Source: an uncultured bacterium
Lineage (GTDB): Bacteria; Bacillota_I; Bacilli_A; RFN20; CAG-826
Direction: 5' to 3'
Assembly (NCBI GenBank): GCA_949300345.1
Contig: CASGDR010000001.1
Location: forward strand, 1-64,000
Length of the DNA: 64,000 nt
Of this stretch, positions 52,521-62,038 are shown in pieces. The notes beneath the pieces are model-generated. The model saw nothing but the letters and a program-made list of their open reading frames with translations. It was not told where the DNA came from and did no database searches. A program made the position numbers and the translations under genes. Every line of letters begins with the position of its first letter. The stretch's first letter is position 1.

Positions 52521-53121
52521 CAAAAACCCCTCCTTTGTTGGGTATTCGAACATCAATGCCCTTTTTTATGGGGTTTTGAAGGCCTCTTTCTTTGGGCTCG
52601 TGCGGACACCTCCTTAGAGATCTGGGTATTGCCACTCAAAAGGACGACCACCACTTCCCATAGCCTTGCCCAATATACTTGTTTGGATTCAAACCTTTAT
52701 TCTTCCTAATTCCTTATACCAATGAAAAAGAAATCTGTGCGCCACGCCGATTTATGATCCCACCAAACCGTCTGTTGATCCGTTTTACTCGTCTATCAAA
52801 TTCATCCGAATACTAATTTGTTTGTCTTTTCGACCTGCAGGATCACGGCCCTGGAGTCTTGCTCAAGGCAAATAGATGGATTGTCTGGTTTACGAAAGCT
52901 CCTAGAGAGCCTTCTCCTGGTTTCGTTTCTATCTGAACCCCTTTGCTGCCCAACGCTACGGCCATGCTGTTTTCCAATAGGACATCTTGTTTGGAATCAA
53001 ACTGGTTTTTCCTATTGTTTCTGGATGATGCCTGGCATGGATAAAACATCGTTACCGCCTGATGTCTTAAATACCTATTGGAAATTCAGTAGGATTTGTC
53101 AGGATTTTCAGCCTAATGCCC
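52521..53121. other. AT-rich intergenic region with a repeated palindromic motif
   Basis: About 600 nt without a supported gene. The 17-nt motif CTTGTTTGGAWTCAAAC occurs at 52678-52694 and 52986-53002. The region sits just downstream of the ABC permease gene, where an ATPase gene might be expected. Confidence 0.6.
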
Positions 53122-53952
53122 CTATTTGGCGCCAACATGGAACCAGGGTTTATGTTCTACCCCAAGGCGGTTTCTGATAAGCCAGGTCACCCCGTCTATT
53201 ATCAATATGAGGAAAACCGCTACGAGGCTCACGGCAATCAGATCCTCCATGTCCATATTCAGGCGATAGAGATAGATTTCCATGCCAAGGCCATAATGGT
53301 CCGATGAGGAAACCATTATTTCCGACATGATGGTTACTTTTAGGCTAAGCCCCAAGGACTGGGAAACCGATAGGCCGATATAGGGCGCGATCATGGGCCA
53401 ACTTATATAGATGACGCCTTTGGGGCTTCTTTCGCCCACATCTAGGGCCATCGCGTCCCTGATGTCGGGGCTTATTTCTCCTATCCCTTTGACAAAGGCC
53501 TCGTAGACGATGGGAAAAACAATCAAAAAGGACAGGATGCACGGGAGATATCCGGTGTCCCACTGTATGGAGAAGAACACGCAGGTAAGGATCAGGACGA
53601 TGGCCGCGGCCGGGAAGACCTTGGCGACCGCCACGAAGAAGCTCAGGAAGCTCTTCACCCCGGGATATAGGGCTGCCAAAGTGCCTAGTAGCCCCGCCAG
53701 AACAAAGGAAACGGAAAAGCCGATCAAAACCCGGGCCAGACTCCATCCGACGGCCCTATAGGTCCTGAAGGCCAAGTCCCCGAATAGCATCTGACAAAGC
53801 GAGACCAAGACATCATGGGGATAAGGCAAAATGCGATTGCCATGGTATTCCCTTAGGATCCAAGTGACCAGATACCAGAGGGCGATGAACAAAAGGACCC
53901 CGCCTAGGACGAGTAAGGGTCCTTTGGCGATGGTCCGTTTGCTTTTCTCCAT
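53122..53952 (-). CDS. ABC transporter permease (SsuC/TauC-like)
   Basis: A 276-aa inner-membrane permease with about six spans. The EAA-loop-like motif (DAMALDVGERSPKGVIYISWP) identifies the nitrate/sulfonate/taurine type permease family. It probably moves a small organic or sulfur substrate, unknown here. It lies 7 nt after the binding-protein gene. No ATPase gene is present next to it. Confidence 0.88.
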   Translation of the reverse strand: MEKSKRTIAKGPLLVLGGVLLFIALWYLVTWILREYHGNRILPYPHDVLVSLCQMLFGDLAFRTYRAVGWSLARVLIGFSVSFVLAGLLGTLAALYPGVKSFLSFFVAVAKVFPAAAIVLILTCVFFSIQWDTGYLPCILSFLIVFPIVYEAFVKGIGEISPDIRDAMALDVGERSPKGVIYISWPMIAPYIGLSVSQSLGLSLKVTIMSEIMVSSSDHYGLGMEIYLYRLNMDMEDLIAVSLVAVFLILIIDGVTWLIRNRLGVEHKPWFHVGAK

Positions 53953-53959
53953 GAAGTGA

Positions 53960-54988
53960 TTATAGGAACAAAGAGGCTTCGAAGGTATCTTCAGTTACGT
54001 CAGTGAGCTTCTTGTAGAACTCGTTGACGAAGGAAGCGTTGTCGATTTCTTCCCCGCTGGTAAGGCCGAAGCGGTTCTTGCCGGAAGCCTGGAGGTTTCC
54101 GACCAGCGTGGCATTGAAGCCGAAGCGGGCGCTTTGCTCGGTGGCATCGGAACTATAGGCATTGATGGCAGTAGCGGCTTCGGTCCCGTCGGCATAGGTC
54201 GTCTTCACATTGTCGCGGATATGCTCTAGCCAGGCATCGAATCCGGCCTTATCAGAATCATAATGATCCTTGTGGACGAATAGGCCGGCCTGGGGGATGG
54301 CGTCCTGATCGGCGAATTCCTTCCACTGGGCCCTTAGGTCATAGATTTCGTTGACCGTGGTGCCGTTGAGTTTGCTCTTGGCCGAGGTAAGCGAGGGTTC
54401 GGCGATGAAGTAATAGTCATAGGCATCCGGGCTTGCCGCCAAGGTGCTAGAGACGGTCGAGGTGCCATCGACATAGGTGATGTTCTGCCCGCTGGTAAAG
54501 GTGATGTCCCAGCCCCAGTGGTCGGCAGCCAACTTCTTGAAGACCGAATCCGGGAGGCTTCCCTCATTGAAGCTCAGGAAGGTCGAATCGGCGGTCGGAA
54601 CCTCTTCGGCGGTGTGCTTGGTGGAGACCAGATGGAAGTTGCCTCCGGTCAGCCACATGGCTAGGACATAGGAAGAGTCCTCGCCGGCATTGTGGATTTG
54701 CTTTAGTCCGTTTACCCCATCGAAGACGATGGCGTCATAGGTATCGGTCTTGAAGTTGGCCGGGATCGAGGTGGTGGCGCTGGTGGAAGTCCAATTCTGA
54801 TTGGCGCCTTGGTCATAGAAAGCCAAGGCCGGAGCCCCGACGGGGCTGATCCAGTTGACGTCCCTCTCAACCACGGACGAGGATGAGGACTTGCTAGTAT
54901 CTCCGGAAGAGACTTCCAAGGACGAATGGATGGCGCAGCCGGATAGCGCAACCAAAGCGACCGGCAATAGAAGATAGGTTTTCTTCAT
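53960..54988 (-). CDS. ABC transporter substrate-binding lipoprotein
   Basis: A 342-aa lipoprotein with signal peptide MKKTYLLLPVALVALSGCA and lipobox LSGC, followed by a Ser-rich linker. The body (ISPVGAPALAFYDQG, then YDAIVFDGVNGLKQI) fits the NMT1/SsuA-like periplasmic-type binding fold. It pairs with the permease at 53122 (7-nt gap) and follows deoB by 11 nt. Confidence 0.85.
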   Translation of the reverse strand: MKKTYLLLPVALVALSGCAIHSSLEVSSGDTSKSSSSSVVERDVNWISPVGAPALAFYDQGANQNWTSTSATTSIPANFKTDTYDAIVFDGVNGLKQIHNAGEDSSYVLAMWLTGGNFHLVSTKHTAEEVPTADSTFLSFNEGSLPDSVFKKLAADHWGWDITFTSGQNITYVDGTSTVSSTLAASPDAYDYYFIAEPSLTSAKSKLNGTTVNEIYDLRAQWKEFADQDAIPQAGLFVHKDHYDSDKAGFDAWLEHIRDNVKTTYADGTEAATAINAYSSDATEQSARFGFNATLVGNLQASGKNRFGLTSGEEIDNASFVNEFYKKLTDVTEDTFEASLFL

Positions 54989-54999
54989 GGCGTTCCTTT

Positions 55000-56193
55000 C
55001 TAAAATAATTCCCTGATGGGGTTGCCCGTGACGATCTCGGGTTTCTCCAAGCCGAAATTGTATAGCAGGGTGGCCCCGATGTCAGCGAATGTGCTTCGAT
55101 GTCCTTCCAAAGTTTTCCCACCCTTAAGCTTCTTTGAATAGATCAGTAGCGGAACCAGTTCCCTGGTGTGGTCGGTCCCGGTCCAGGTCGGGTCGTTGCC
55201 GTGGTCGCTGGTGACCATGACGATGGTGTCTTCATCGATTATGTCGAGCAATTCCTGAAGGCGCTTGTCGAAGGCTTCCAAAGCCCGGGCATAGCCCACC
55301 GCGTTGCGGCGGTGGCCGTATTCGGAATCGAATTCCACGAGGTTGGTAAAGACCAGTCCTTCCCAGGACTTGTCCTTGGCCGCGGCAATGGTCTTGTCCA
55401 TCCCGTCCTCATTGGAAACGGTGTGGGTCGAATCAGTGATGCCGGCCATATTGAAGATGTCGCCGATTTTGCCGATCCCGCCGGTCCTTAGCCCATGTTG
55501 CTTCATGATGTCAAGGGCTGTGATTTGGCTAGGCGAAAGCGCATAGTCATGGCGGTTGGGAGTCCGCTTGAAGTCATCGGCAGAGCTACCGACGAAGGGC
55601 CTAGCAATCACGCGTCCCACCTTGTATTCGGGGCGCAGGCAGATCTCGCGGGCAATCTCGCAGCAACGGTATAGCTCTTCGACCCCGGTCGTGCCCTCAT
55701 GGGCGGCGATCTGAAGGACCGAATCGGCCGAGGTATAGACGATGAGGGAATTCTCGCGCATCTGCTCTTCGCCAAGGACCTTGAGGATTTCGGTCCCGGA
55801 AGAGGCGTAGTTGCCGATGACCTTGTGGCCGGTCTTTTCCTCGAGCTCCTCGATGAGCTCCTTGGGGAAGCCGGTATCGGTGAAGGTCTTGAAGGCCACG
55901 GGAGTATAGACGCCCATCATCTCCCAGTGCCCGGTCATGGTGTCCTTGCCGTTTGAGGCCTCGTATAGCCTCATGGCCAGGGCCTGGTCAGAGTTTTTCC
56001 TTGCGACCCCAGGGATATCATCGAGGGTCCCTAGTCCCATCTTTTCCATGGTGGGGACCTTGAGCCCTCCGACGGACTCGGCGGCATGGGCGTAGGTATT
56101 TGATCCCTCGTCCCCGAAGTCCTTGGCCCTAGGGCAGTGCCCGATGCCGGCGGAGTCGGTGACGATAAGGATGGCGCGTTTGAAGTTAGGCAT
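55000..56193 (-). CDS. deoB: Phosphopentomutase
   Basis: A 397-aa alkaline-phosphatase-superfamily mutase that interconverts (deoxy)ribose 1- and 5-phosphate in nucleoside salvage. Metal sites are visible: VTDSAGIGHCPRAKDFGDEGSNTYAH, VEFDSEYGHRRNA and VTSDHGNDPTWTGTDHTRE. Normal length. It follows xerD by 27 nt, as in the Bacillus ripX-drm order. Divergent use with cdd: both salvage pyrimidine nucleosides. Confidence 0.97.
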   Translation of the reverse strand: MPNFKRAILIVTDSAGIGHCPRAKDFGDEGSNTYAHAAESVGGLKVPTMEKMGLGTLDDIPGVARKNSDQALAMRLYEASNGKDTMTGHWEMMGVYTPVAFKTFTDTGFPKELIEELEEKTGHKVIGNYASSGTEILKVLGEEQMRENSLIVYTSADSVLQIAAHEGTTGVEELYRCCEIAREICLRPEYKVGRVIARPFVGSSADDFKRTPNRHDYALSPSQITALDIMKQHGLRTGGIGKIGDIFNMAGITDSTHTVSNEDGMDKTIAAAKDKSWEGLVFTNLVEFDSEYGHRRNAVGYARALEAFDKRLQELLDIIDEDTIVMVTSDHGNDPTWTGTDHTRELVPLLIYSKKLKGGKTLEGHRSTFADIGATLLYNFGLEKPEIVTGNPIRELF

Positions 56194-56220
56194 GTTTTAC
56201 CTCCTGGGTAAAAGTCTATC

Positions 56221-57102
56221 TCACTTGCGTTTGCTATACAAAGAGTAGGCACTCATGATGCGCTTGGAAGAAACCGAGGTATAGATTTCGGTGGTCGCGA
56301 TTTTGGAATGTCCGAGCAGAGTTTGCACGGCCCTTAGCTCGGCCCCGTTTTCGAGCAGGTGGGTGGCGAAGCAGTGGCGGATGGTATGAGGGCTTACATG
56401 GCGGTCGATGCCGGCGGATTCGGCGTACTTTTTCACCGCCTTGAAGAAATAGACCCGCGATAAGGGTTTGCCTTGCTTATTGAGGAAGACGTATGGGCTA
56501 TTATTTCCCTTGTTTTCGAATCGGGATTTGGCGATATATTCTTTCAGCACATCGCAGGCATATTCGCCCATGGGGACCTTGCGCTCCTTGTCCCCCTTCC
56601 CGATGACGCGCACGATGTTCCTTTCAAGATCGATGTCCCTAAGGCGCAAGGAAAGCAGTTCGCTTACCCTAAGCCCGGTAGCGTACATCAGCTCGAGCAT
56701 CGCCTGGTCGCGTAGACCCGATGGCGTTTTGGGATCGGGGGCCTCAAGCAAGGCGTCGACTTCCTCAAGGGAAAGCACATCGGGAAGACGCCTTTCCTTC
56801 TTGGGCGGATCGTATTTGGGGATTTCGCCACCATAGATTCCTTCTTCCTTGAGGAATGAGAGGAAATGCCTGAGCGAGGAGGTGCGGCGCAAGATGGTGC
56901 TGACGGCATAGCCTTGCTCGGAAAGAAAACGGATATAGCCCGTGAGCATCGCGGAGTTAATTTCTTCGGTTCCGAACTTTATATGGCTGTGCAGCATGAA
57001 GCTAGCGATGTCCGAGCGGTAATCCTCCAGCGTGGCTTTCGAGCAGCCTTTCTCGACTTCGAGGTATTGCAAAAACCTATCGGTGGCCTGGCTTATTTCC
57101 AT
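56221..57102 (-). CDS. xerD: Tyrosine recombinase XerD-like
   Basis: A 293-aa tyrosine recombinase. The catalytic set is present: Arg in YATGLRVSELLSLRLRD, HTIRHCFATHLLENGA (HxxR), LGHSKIATTEIYTSV with the nucleophilic Tyr. An N-terminal SAM-like core-binding domain covers residues 1-100. The place before deoB and length favour chromosomal XerD over a phage integrase. It overlaps dinB by 26 nt. Confidence 0.93.
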   Translation of the reverse strand: MEISQATDRFLQYLEVEKGCSKATLEDYRSDIASFMLHSHIKFGTEEINSAMLTGYIRFLSEQGYAVSTILRRTSSLRHFLSFLKEEGIYGGEIPKYDPPKKERRLPDVLSLEEVDALLEAPDPKTPSGLRDQAMLELMYATGLRVSELLSLRLRDIDLERNIVRVIGKGDKERKVPMGEYACDVLKEYIAKSRFENKGNNSPYVFLNKQGKPLSRVYFFKAVKKYAESAGIDRHVSPHTIRHCFATHLLENGAELRAVQTLLGHSKIATTEIYTSVSSKRIMSAYSLYSKRK

Positions 57103-58273
57103 CCTTTACCTCCGAAAGCAGTTTCAGATAATCGCCATCGAGGCGGCGGTTGAATTCCTGGACCAAGAGCTTGGTCGCGTCTTTCTTCTCATATATCTCA
57201 TAGTCATCGAAATTCATCTGGACCACCGAGGTATCGGCCTCGGTAAGGCCGCTGATGGAGATGCCAAGGAGCCTAATCGAGGTCCCCAGATAATTGTTCG
57301 TAAACAAACTAATGGCCCGGTCATAGATGCTATCGGCGTCAAAAAACGGCTCGCGGGACGTGAAGGATTTGCTATGGGATTTGAAATCCGAATCCTTGAG
57401 GTGGAAAGTCAGTGTCTTTCCTTCCTTCCTAGCGGCTTTCAAAGAGGAAGAAACCTGCAAGGCAAGCTCCTCGATGACCGGGGCGATTTCATCATATGAG
57501 ACGATATCGTAAGGCATAGTACGGGAACGCCCGATGCTTTTGGGATCATCGGGAATGGGCGAGACGATGTCGCTTCCATAGCCTAGGGCGTGGGCTTTGA
57601 CCGTCTCATAGGACTTCCCGAAGAAGGCCCTGGTCCAGGGATCGTCTTCCTTGCACATCTTGGCTAGATCGCCGATGGTCTTGATGCCGTGGCTAGAGAG
57701 GATGGGAGCGCTTTTCCTTCCGATGCCCCAAAAGGCGGAAATCGGCATGGGATATAGGACCTTTTCGATGTCCCTTCTTCTTAAAAAGACTAGGCCCATC
57801 GGCTTTTGCATGTCCGAAGCCATCTTGGCCAAGAAGCGGTTGGGCGCTACCCCGATGGAGCACTTCAGGCCGATTTCCTTTTCCAATCCCGCTTGGAGAT
57901 TCCGGAAATATAAGACCGGGTCCTTGACCCCCTCCAGGGCCTTGGTCATATCCACATAACCCTCGTCGATCGAGGCGGGTTCGACCAAAGGCGAGTAGCG
58001 TTTCAGATAATTGAAGAAGGAAGAAGAGAGCATTTCGTAATAGTCGAAATCCACGGGCAGGAAGATGAGCTCGGGACATCTTTCCTTGGCCAGATACCCT
58101 GGCATCGCCGAAGATACCCCGAAACTGCGGGCCACGTAGTTGGCGGTGGAAACCACTCCGCGCCTACCGGTCCCTCCGACGGCGATGGGCTTACCGACAA
58201 GCTCGGGATGGCGCAGCTCCTCTGCCGTAGCAAAGAAGGCGTTGAGGTCGATGTGGGCAATGATCTTGGGCAC
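57077..58273 (-). CDS. dinB: DNA polymerase IV (DinB)
   Basis: A 398-aa Y-family translesion polymerase. Catalytic acidic motifs are DLNAFFATAEELRHP and SIDEGYVDMTKAL (the common SIDEAYLD has G for A); the thumb HhH (MPISAFWGIGRKSAPILSSHGI) and little-finger domain follow. It overlaps xerD by 26 nt and follows dxs by 31 nt. Confidence 0.95.
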   Translation of the reverse strand: MPKIIAHIDLNAFFATAEELRHPELVGKPIAVGGTGRRGVVSTANYVARSFGVSSAMPGYLAKERCPELIFLPVDFDYYEMLSSSFFNYLKRYSPLVEPASIDEGYVDMTKALEGVKDPVLYFRNLQAGLEKEIGLKCSIGVAPNRFLAKMASDMQKPMGLVFLRRRDIEKVLYPMPISAFWGIGRKSAPILSSHGIKTIGDLAKMCKEDDPWTRAFFGKSYETVKAHALGYGSDIVSPIPDDPKSIGRSRTMPYDIVSYDEIAPVIEELALQVSSSLKAARKEGKTLTFHLKDSDFKSHSKSFTSREPFFDADSIYDRAISLFTNNYLGTSIRLLGISISGLTEADTSVVQMNFDDYEIYEKKDATKLLVQEFNRRLDGDYLKLLSEVKDGNKPGHR

Positions 58274-58304
58274 GGACTATTTATAAACCAAGTCCGCCGT
58301 TATG

Positions 58305-60161
58305 TTAACCAAGGAATTGGAGCAGTTCTTGCTTGGCGAAATCCAAATCTACATGGTTTTCCCTAAGCTGGGGTTCAAGCAGATCATGATGGATGAACTC
58401 ATGGGGGAAAGAAACGGCCTTGAGCTGACCTTTGTATCCGGCCTTGAAGAGGGAGCTTTCGAGATTCTTTAAAAATCCGTCCTCGTCGGAATAGGAATCA
58501 TAGACGAAGATCTTGGGATAAAGGAGCAAGCGGGAAATGTCGTTGGGATGGAAATCGTTTAGGAAAAGAGGATTGCAGAAAGCGATATTTTTGTTTGCTT
58601 CCAAACTTTTATATAGTTCCCGACCGCGGGGACCGACTCCGATATAAAGGCTTTCTCCTTGTCCTTCGAACACAAATCTTCCAAAACGGATATCGGCCTT
58701 ACCCTTTAGATTCCCGCTAAGCGGATCCTTGGGATAACGGATGGCCACGAGCCCGTGTCCTTTTTCGAGCACCGACATCTCGGCCAAGGCCCGGGCTTCC
58801 TGGGGGGTAGAAGGCATGGCCACATGGGCCCCGGGAACCGAAGAGAGATAGGAAACATCGTATAGGCCCTGATGGGTAGCCCCGTCTTTTCCGACCGGAC
58901 CGGCTCGATCGACGAAGATGGTCGCATCGCACATAAAGCGGGCGATGTCGTGGCTTATTTCGTCGTAGGCCCTTTGCAAAAACGTCGAATAGACGGCCAA
59001 AATGGGCTTGAAGCCGTTTAGGGCCAAGGCCCCGGTAAAGGTGGCCGCATGTTCCTCGGCAATGCCGACGTCATGGCATCTTTTGGGGTATTTCCTAAAA
59101 CAATCGTATAGTCCCGAACCTTGGATCATGGCCGGGCAGATGAGCCTGACGTCCTCGTCCTTGGCCAATAGTTCTTCGGCCAAACTACCCATGAAAGAGG
59201 GCCAGTTGGCGATGTTTTCGCTCAACTTGATCCCTTGCTTGGGATCAAAGGGAGCCACCCCATGGTAGAGCCCGGTCTTGTCGTTTTCGGCCTTCTCGTA
59301 GCCCTTGCCTTTCTTGGTATAGACATGGACGATGGTCGGCTTGGTGGTGTTTTTGGCCCTAGAGAGGGACTTGTCAAGTTCCTTGACGCTATGGCCGTTG
59401 ACCGGACCGATGTAGGTAAAGCCGAGATTGTCGAACAAGGTGGTCGGAACCAAGGTCCGCTTGAGCGAATTCTTCATACGGTAGCTAAGCCCATAGAACC
59501 AGCGGCCGATCGCGGTCCTATTCATAATGCGCTGGTAGTTCTTTTTGGCCCGGTTATAGCCCTTCTGGGAGGAAATCTTGCGGAAGAAGCGGCCCAAAGC
59601 CCCGGCCGGAGAGGAGATGGACATGTCGTTGTCATTTAGGATCACGATGACCTTCGTGCCGCTGGCGGCGAGGTTATTGAGGCCCTCGAAGGCCAGTCCC
59701 GAAGCCATGGAAGCATCGCCGATTACCGCGATCACTTCGTTTTTGTCCTTCCTTACGTCGCGGGCTAGGGCAAAGGCGGTGGCGGCCGAAATCGAAGTCG
59801 AGGAATGCCCGGCTTCATAGACGTCATAGGGCGATTCTGGCCGGCACTGGAAGGGAGAACCCGCCGCCTTTTCCCCTAGATGGGCAAGGCTACGGCCCGA
59901 GAGGATCTTCTGGGTATAGCACTGATGCCCCACATCAAAGATGATCTGGTCAAAGGGCGGGTTGAAGACCCGGTATAGGGACACGGTCAGTTCGACGGCC
60001 CCGAGGTTGCTGGAAAGATGGCCCCCATAGGCGGCTACCTCTTTGATGATTTCCTGGCGGATGTCATGGCAAAGGATGGCCAAAGACTTCGGACCCAAGG
60101 CCTTAACAAAGGAGGGATCCCTGATCTTGGAAATGTCTATGCGGACTAAGGTTTCCTTCAT
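58305..60161 (-). CDS. dxs: 1-deoxy-D-xylulose-5-phosphate synthase
   Basis: A 618-aa TPP enzyme condensing pyruvate and G3P, the first MEP step. The TPP motif is VIGDASMASGLAFEGLNNL...ILNDNDMSI; the N-terminal GGHLSSNLGAVELTV and the transketolase-central part DVGIAEEHAATFTGALA are typical, as is DRAGPVGKDGATHQGLYDVSYL. It lies 31 nt after xseB and belongs to the same operon. Confidence 0.97.
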   Translation of the reverse strand: MKETLVRIDISKIRDPSFVKALGPKSLAILCHDIRQEIIKEVAAYGGHLSSNLGAVELTVSLYRVFNPPFDQIIFDVGHQCYTQKILSGRSLAHLGEKAAGSPFQCRPESPYDVYEAGHSSTSISAATAFALARDVRKDKNEVIAVIGDASMASGLAFEGLNNLAASGTKVIVILNDNDMSISSPAGALGRFFRKISSQKGYNRAKKNYQRIMNRTAIGRWFYGLSYRMKNSLKRTLVPTTLFDNLGFTYIGPVNGHSVKELDKSLSRAKNTTKPTIVHVYTKKGKGYEKAENDKTGLYHGVAPFDPKQGIKLSENIANWPSFMGSLAEELLAKDEDVRLICPAMIQGSGLYDCFRKYPKRCHDVGIAEEHAATFTGALALNGFKPILAVYSTFLQRAYDEISHDIARFMCDATIFVDRAGPVGKDGATHQGLYDVSYLSSVPGAHVAMPSTPQEARALAEMSVLEKGHGLVAIRYPKDPLSGNLKGKADIRFGRFVFEGQGESLYIGVGPRGRELYKSLEANKNIAFCNPLFLNDFHPNDISRLLLYPKIFVYDSYSDEDGFLKNLESSLFKAGYKGQLKAVSFPHEFIHHDLLEPQLRENHVDLDFAKQELLQFLG

Positions 60162-60192
60162 TTCAATAAATTGAAAAACTACTGATTAACTA

Positions 60193-60402
60193 CTATTTCC
60201 CTTCTGGTTCGTCTACGGTGGCTACCTTGTAGGACTCCAGTTTCTTCTCGGCCTCCAAGATGGTCTTATTTAGGGATTTGGAAAGGTTCTGCCCTTCTTC
60301 GACCAAGGCTAGGGTCTCTTCTAGGGAAAGCTGGCCGGATTCGACCTTGGCCACAATTTCCTCAAGCCGCTTCAGGCGTGCTTCGAAACTATCGTTTTCC
60401 AT
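60193..60402 (-). CDS. xseB: Exodeoxyribonuclease VII small subunit
   Basis: A 69-aa coiled-coil subunit (FEARLKRLEEIVAKVESGQLSLEE). It starts immediately after the xseA stop. Length and sequence are typical. Confidence 0.96.
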   Translation of the reverse strand: MENDSFEARLKRLEEIVAKVESGQLSLEETLALVEEGQNLSKSLNKTILEAEKKLESYKVATVDEPEGK

Positions 60403-61587
60403 TTACTCCTCCAGGATTTCCGAATGGATTATACCATCCGATAGGCGCGTCTCCATAACCTGGCCCCGATGGGCCTGGGCGACGCTGGTGATGGGCTTGC
60501 CGTCCACCAATGATATCGAATATCCCCTCTTTAGGACCATGCCGGGGTCGATGACCGTGAGCCTTTTGGAAAGCATGTCTACCTTGTTGATATTCCTCTC
60601 TAGGGCCATGCTGGCGGCATTTTCCAGTCTCCTGGTCAGGTTTTCGATCCTGTCCTTCTGGGGGCCATAGACGGCCTCCGGTCGCAGGAAATAGGACCTT
60701 GAGGAAAGTAGGCCCAGTTTCTCTTTGGCTTTGATAATGTGCCTATTTGCGGCATCAAATAGGGAGCGCTCCTCATCATAGACCCATTCCTGGATCTGGC
60801 TGAGGTCTGGGAAGATCGAAGCGGCCGCGGCCGTCGGGGTCGAAACCCTTTTGTCGCTGACAAAGTCCACCAGGGTGAAGTCGATTTCATGGCCGATGGC
60901 GGTGACGGTGACCACGCTTGAGGAGGAAACGGCCCTTACTACCTTTTCGTCATCGAAGGCCGCAAGGTCCTCCAAAGAGCCGCCGCCCCTAGCGATGATC
61001 AAAATATCGAGCTTGCCCTTTTGGGCCAAGGAGATGGCGTTTATGAGGCTATTGGGGGCCGAATCGCCCTGAACCAGGGCCGGATAGACGATGAGTTCGG
61101 CCAAGGGGTAGCGGTTATAGGTATTCCTGACAATGTCGCTTAGGGCCGCCGAGGGGCAGGCGGTGACGATGCCGACCCTACGCGGAAAAGGCGGCAGCTT
61201 CCTTTTCCTAGACTCATCGAAGAGGCCCTCGCCGGCTAGTTTCTTCTTCAGGGCTTCGCGCCGCTCTATGAGGCTGCCGGTCCCTTCGGACTTGGCATCC
61301 TTGACATAGAACTGGTAGCGCCCTTGCTTGGGATAGACGCTCAATCGCCCGGTAAGGACCAACTGGTCGCCGTTTTTGGCCTGAAAGGAATGATAGCCGG
61401 GGTCCTTGGCGAAATAGACGCAGGGAAGCGGGCAATTCTCGTCCTTGATGTCGAAATAGCACCCGAAGGCGTAGCGTTTGAAATTGCTGACTTCTCCCCT
61501 GACGGAGAGCTCATTGAAGAAAGGAACGCCGTCGAGGCATTCCTTGAGGACCATGGTGATTTCGCTGACGCTATAGACCTTGCCCAT
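60403..61587 (-). CDS. xseA: Exodeoxyribonuclease VII large subunit
   Basis: A 394-aa nuclease large subunit that with XseB degrades single-stranded DNA. It has an N-terminal OB fold (VSEITMVLKECLDGVPFFNELSV) and catalytic-core motifs GIVTACPSAALSDI, IARGGGSLEDL and VTAIGHEIDFTLVDFVSDKR. Overlaps nusB by 17 nt. Confidence 0.96.
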   Translation of the reverse strand: MGKVYSVSEITMVLKECLDGVPFFNELSVRGEVSNFKRYAFGCYFDIKDENCPLPCVYFAKDPGYHSFQAKNGDQLVLTGRLSVYPKQGRYQFYVKDAKSEGTGSLIERREALKKKLAGEGLFDESRKRKLPPFPRRVGIVTACPSAALSDIVRNTYNRYPLAELIVYPALVQGDSAPNSLINAISLAQKGKLDILIIARGGGSLEDLAAFDDEKVVRAVSSSSVVTVTAIGHEIDFTLVDFVSDKRVSTPTAAAASIFPDLSQIQEWVYDEERSLFDAANRHIIKAKEKLGLLSSRSYFLRPEAVYGPQKDRIENLTRRLENAASMALERNINKVDMLSKRLTVIDPGMVLKRGYSISLVDGKPITSVAQAHRGQVMETRLSDGIIHSEILEE

Positions 61588-62038
61588 CGATTAGTGCCTT
61601 GTCGAGGATGGCGTTGACGAAGGCGTAATCCTTCCCGTCGAGGTATTTCTTGGCCAAATCCACCGAGGAGGAAATGATCACGGCCTTGCCGGGCTTTTCC
61701 TCGTCATAGAGGAAGCGGCAATAGGCAAGTAGTAGCAAGGCCTGCTCCACCCGGTTATGGCGGTCCCAGCTCCAGTTCCTTAGCAAAGGCTCATAGACCC
61801 TCACGATATCCTGGTAGTCCTTGATCGCATGGACCACCATGCTTTTCACATAGAAATCGATGTCTTCGTATTTCTTGCCGGTCAGCCTTTCGAGGATTTC
61901 CTCGACCGGGACGGGTTCGCCCATATCCAGATAGGTCAAGAAATCATAGATGGCCACTAAAGCCACTTCGGTCTGCTTATTCCTGGAATTGGAGCGCATG
62001 ATGAAGGGCTTTATCCCTTCTTCTTTGTCCTTACTCAT
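61571..62038 (-). CDS. nusB: Transcription antitermination factor NusB
   Basis: A 155-aa NusB. Typical segments are NSRNKQTEVALVAIYDFLTY and KAVIISSSVDLAKKYLDGKDYAFVNAILDK. It overlaps xseA by 17 nt and the upstream membrane protein gene by 8 nt. The asp23-(X)-nusB order is Firmicutes-like. Confidence 0.93.
   Translation of the reverse strand: MSKDKEEGIKPFIMRSNSRNKQTEVALVAIYDFLTYLDMGEPVPVEEILERLTGKKYEDIDFYVKSMVVHAIKDYQDIVRVYEPLLRNWSWDRHNRVEQALLLLAYCRFLYDEEKPGKAVIISSSVDLAKKYLDGKDYAFVNAILDKALIDGQGL

Noticed and set aside
52818-53177. 119-codon plus-strand frame in the AT-rich gap
   Set aside because: It overlaps the end of the ABC permease gene on the opposite strand, has no ribosome-binding site and no recognisable content.
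56221-57102. Reading the tyrosine recombinase as a phage integrase of a mobile element
   Set aside because: No attachment-site repeats or phage genes are nearby, and its place beside deoB matches the chromosomal XerD order in Firmicutes.
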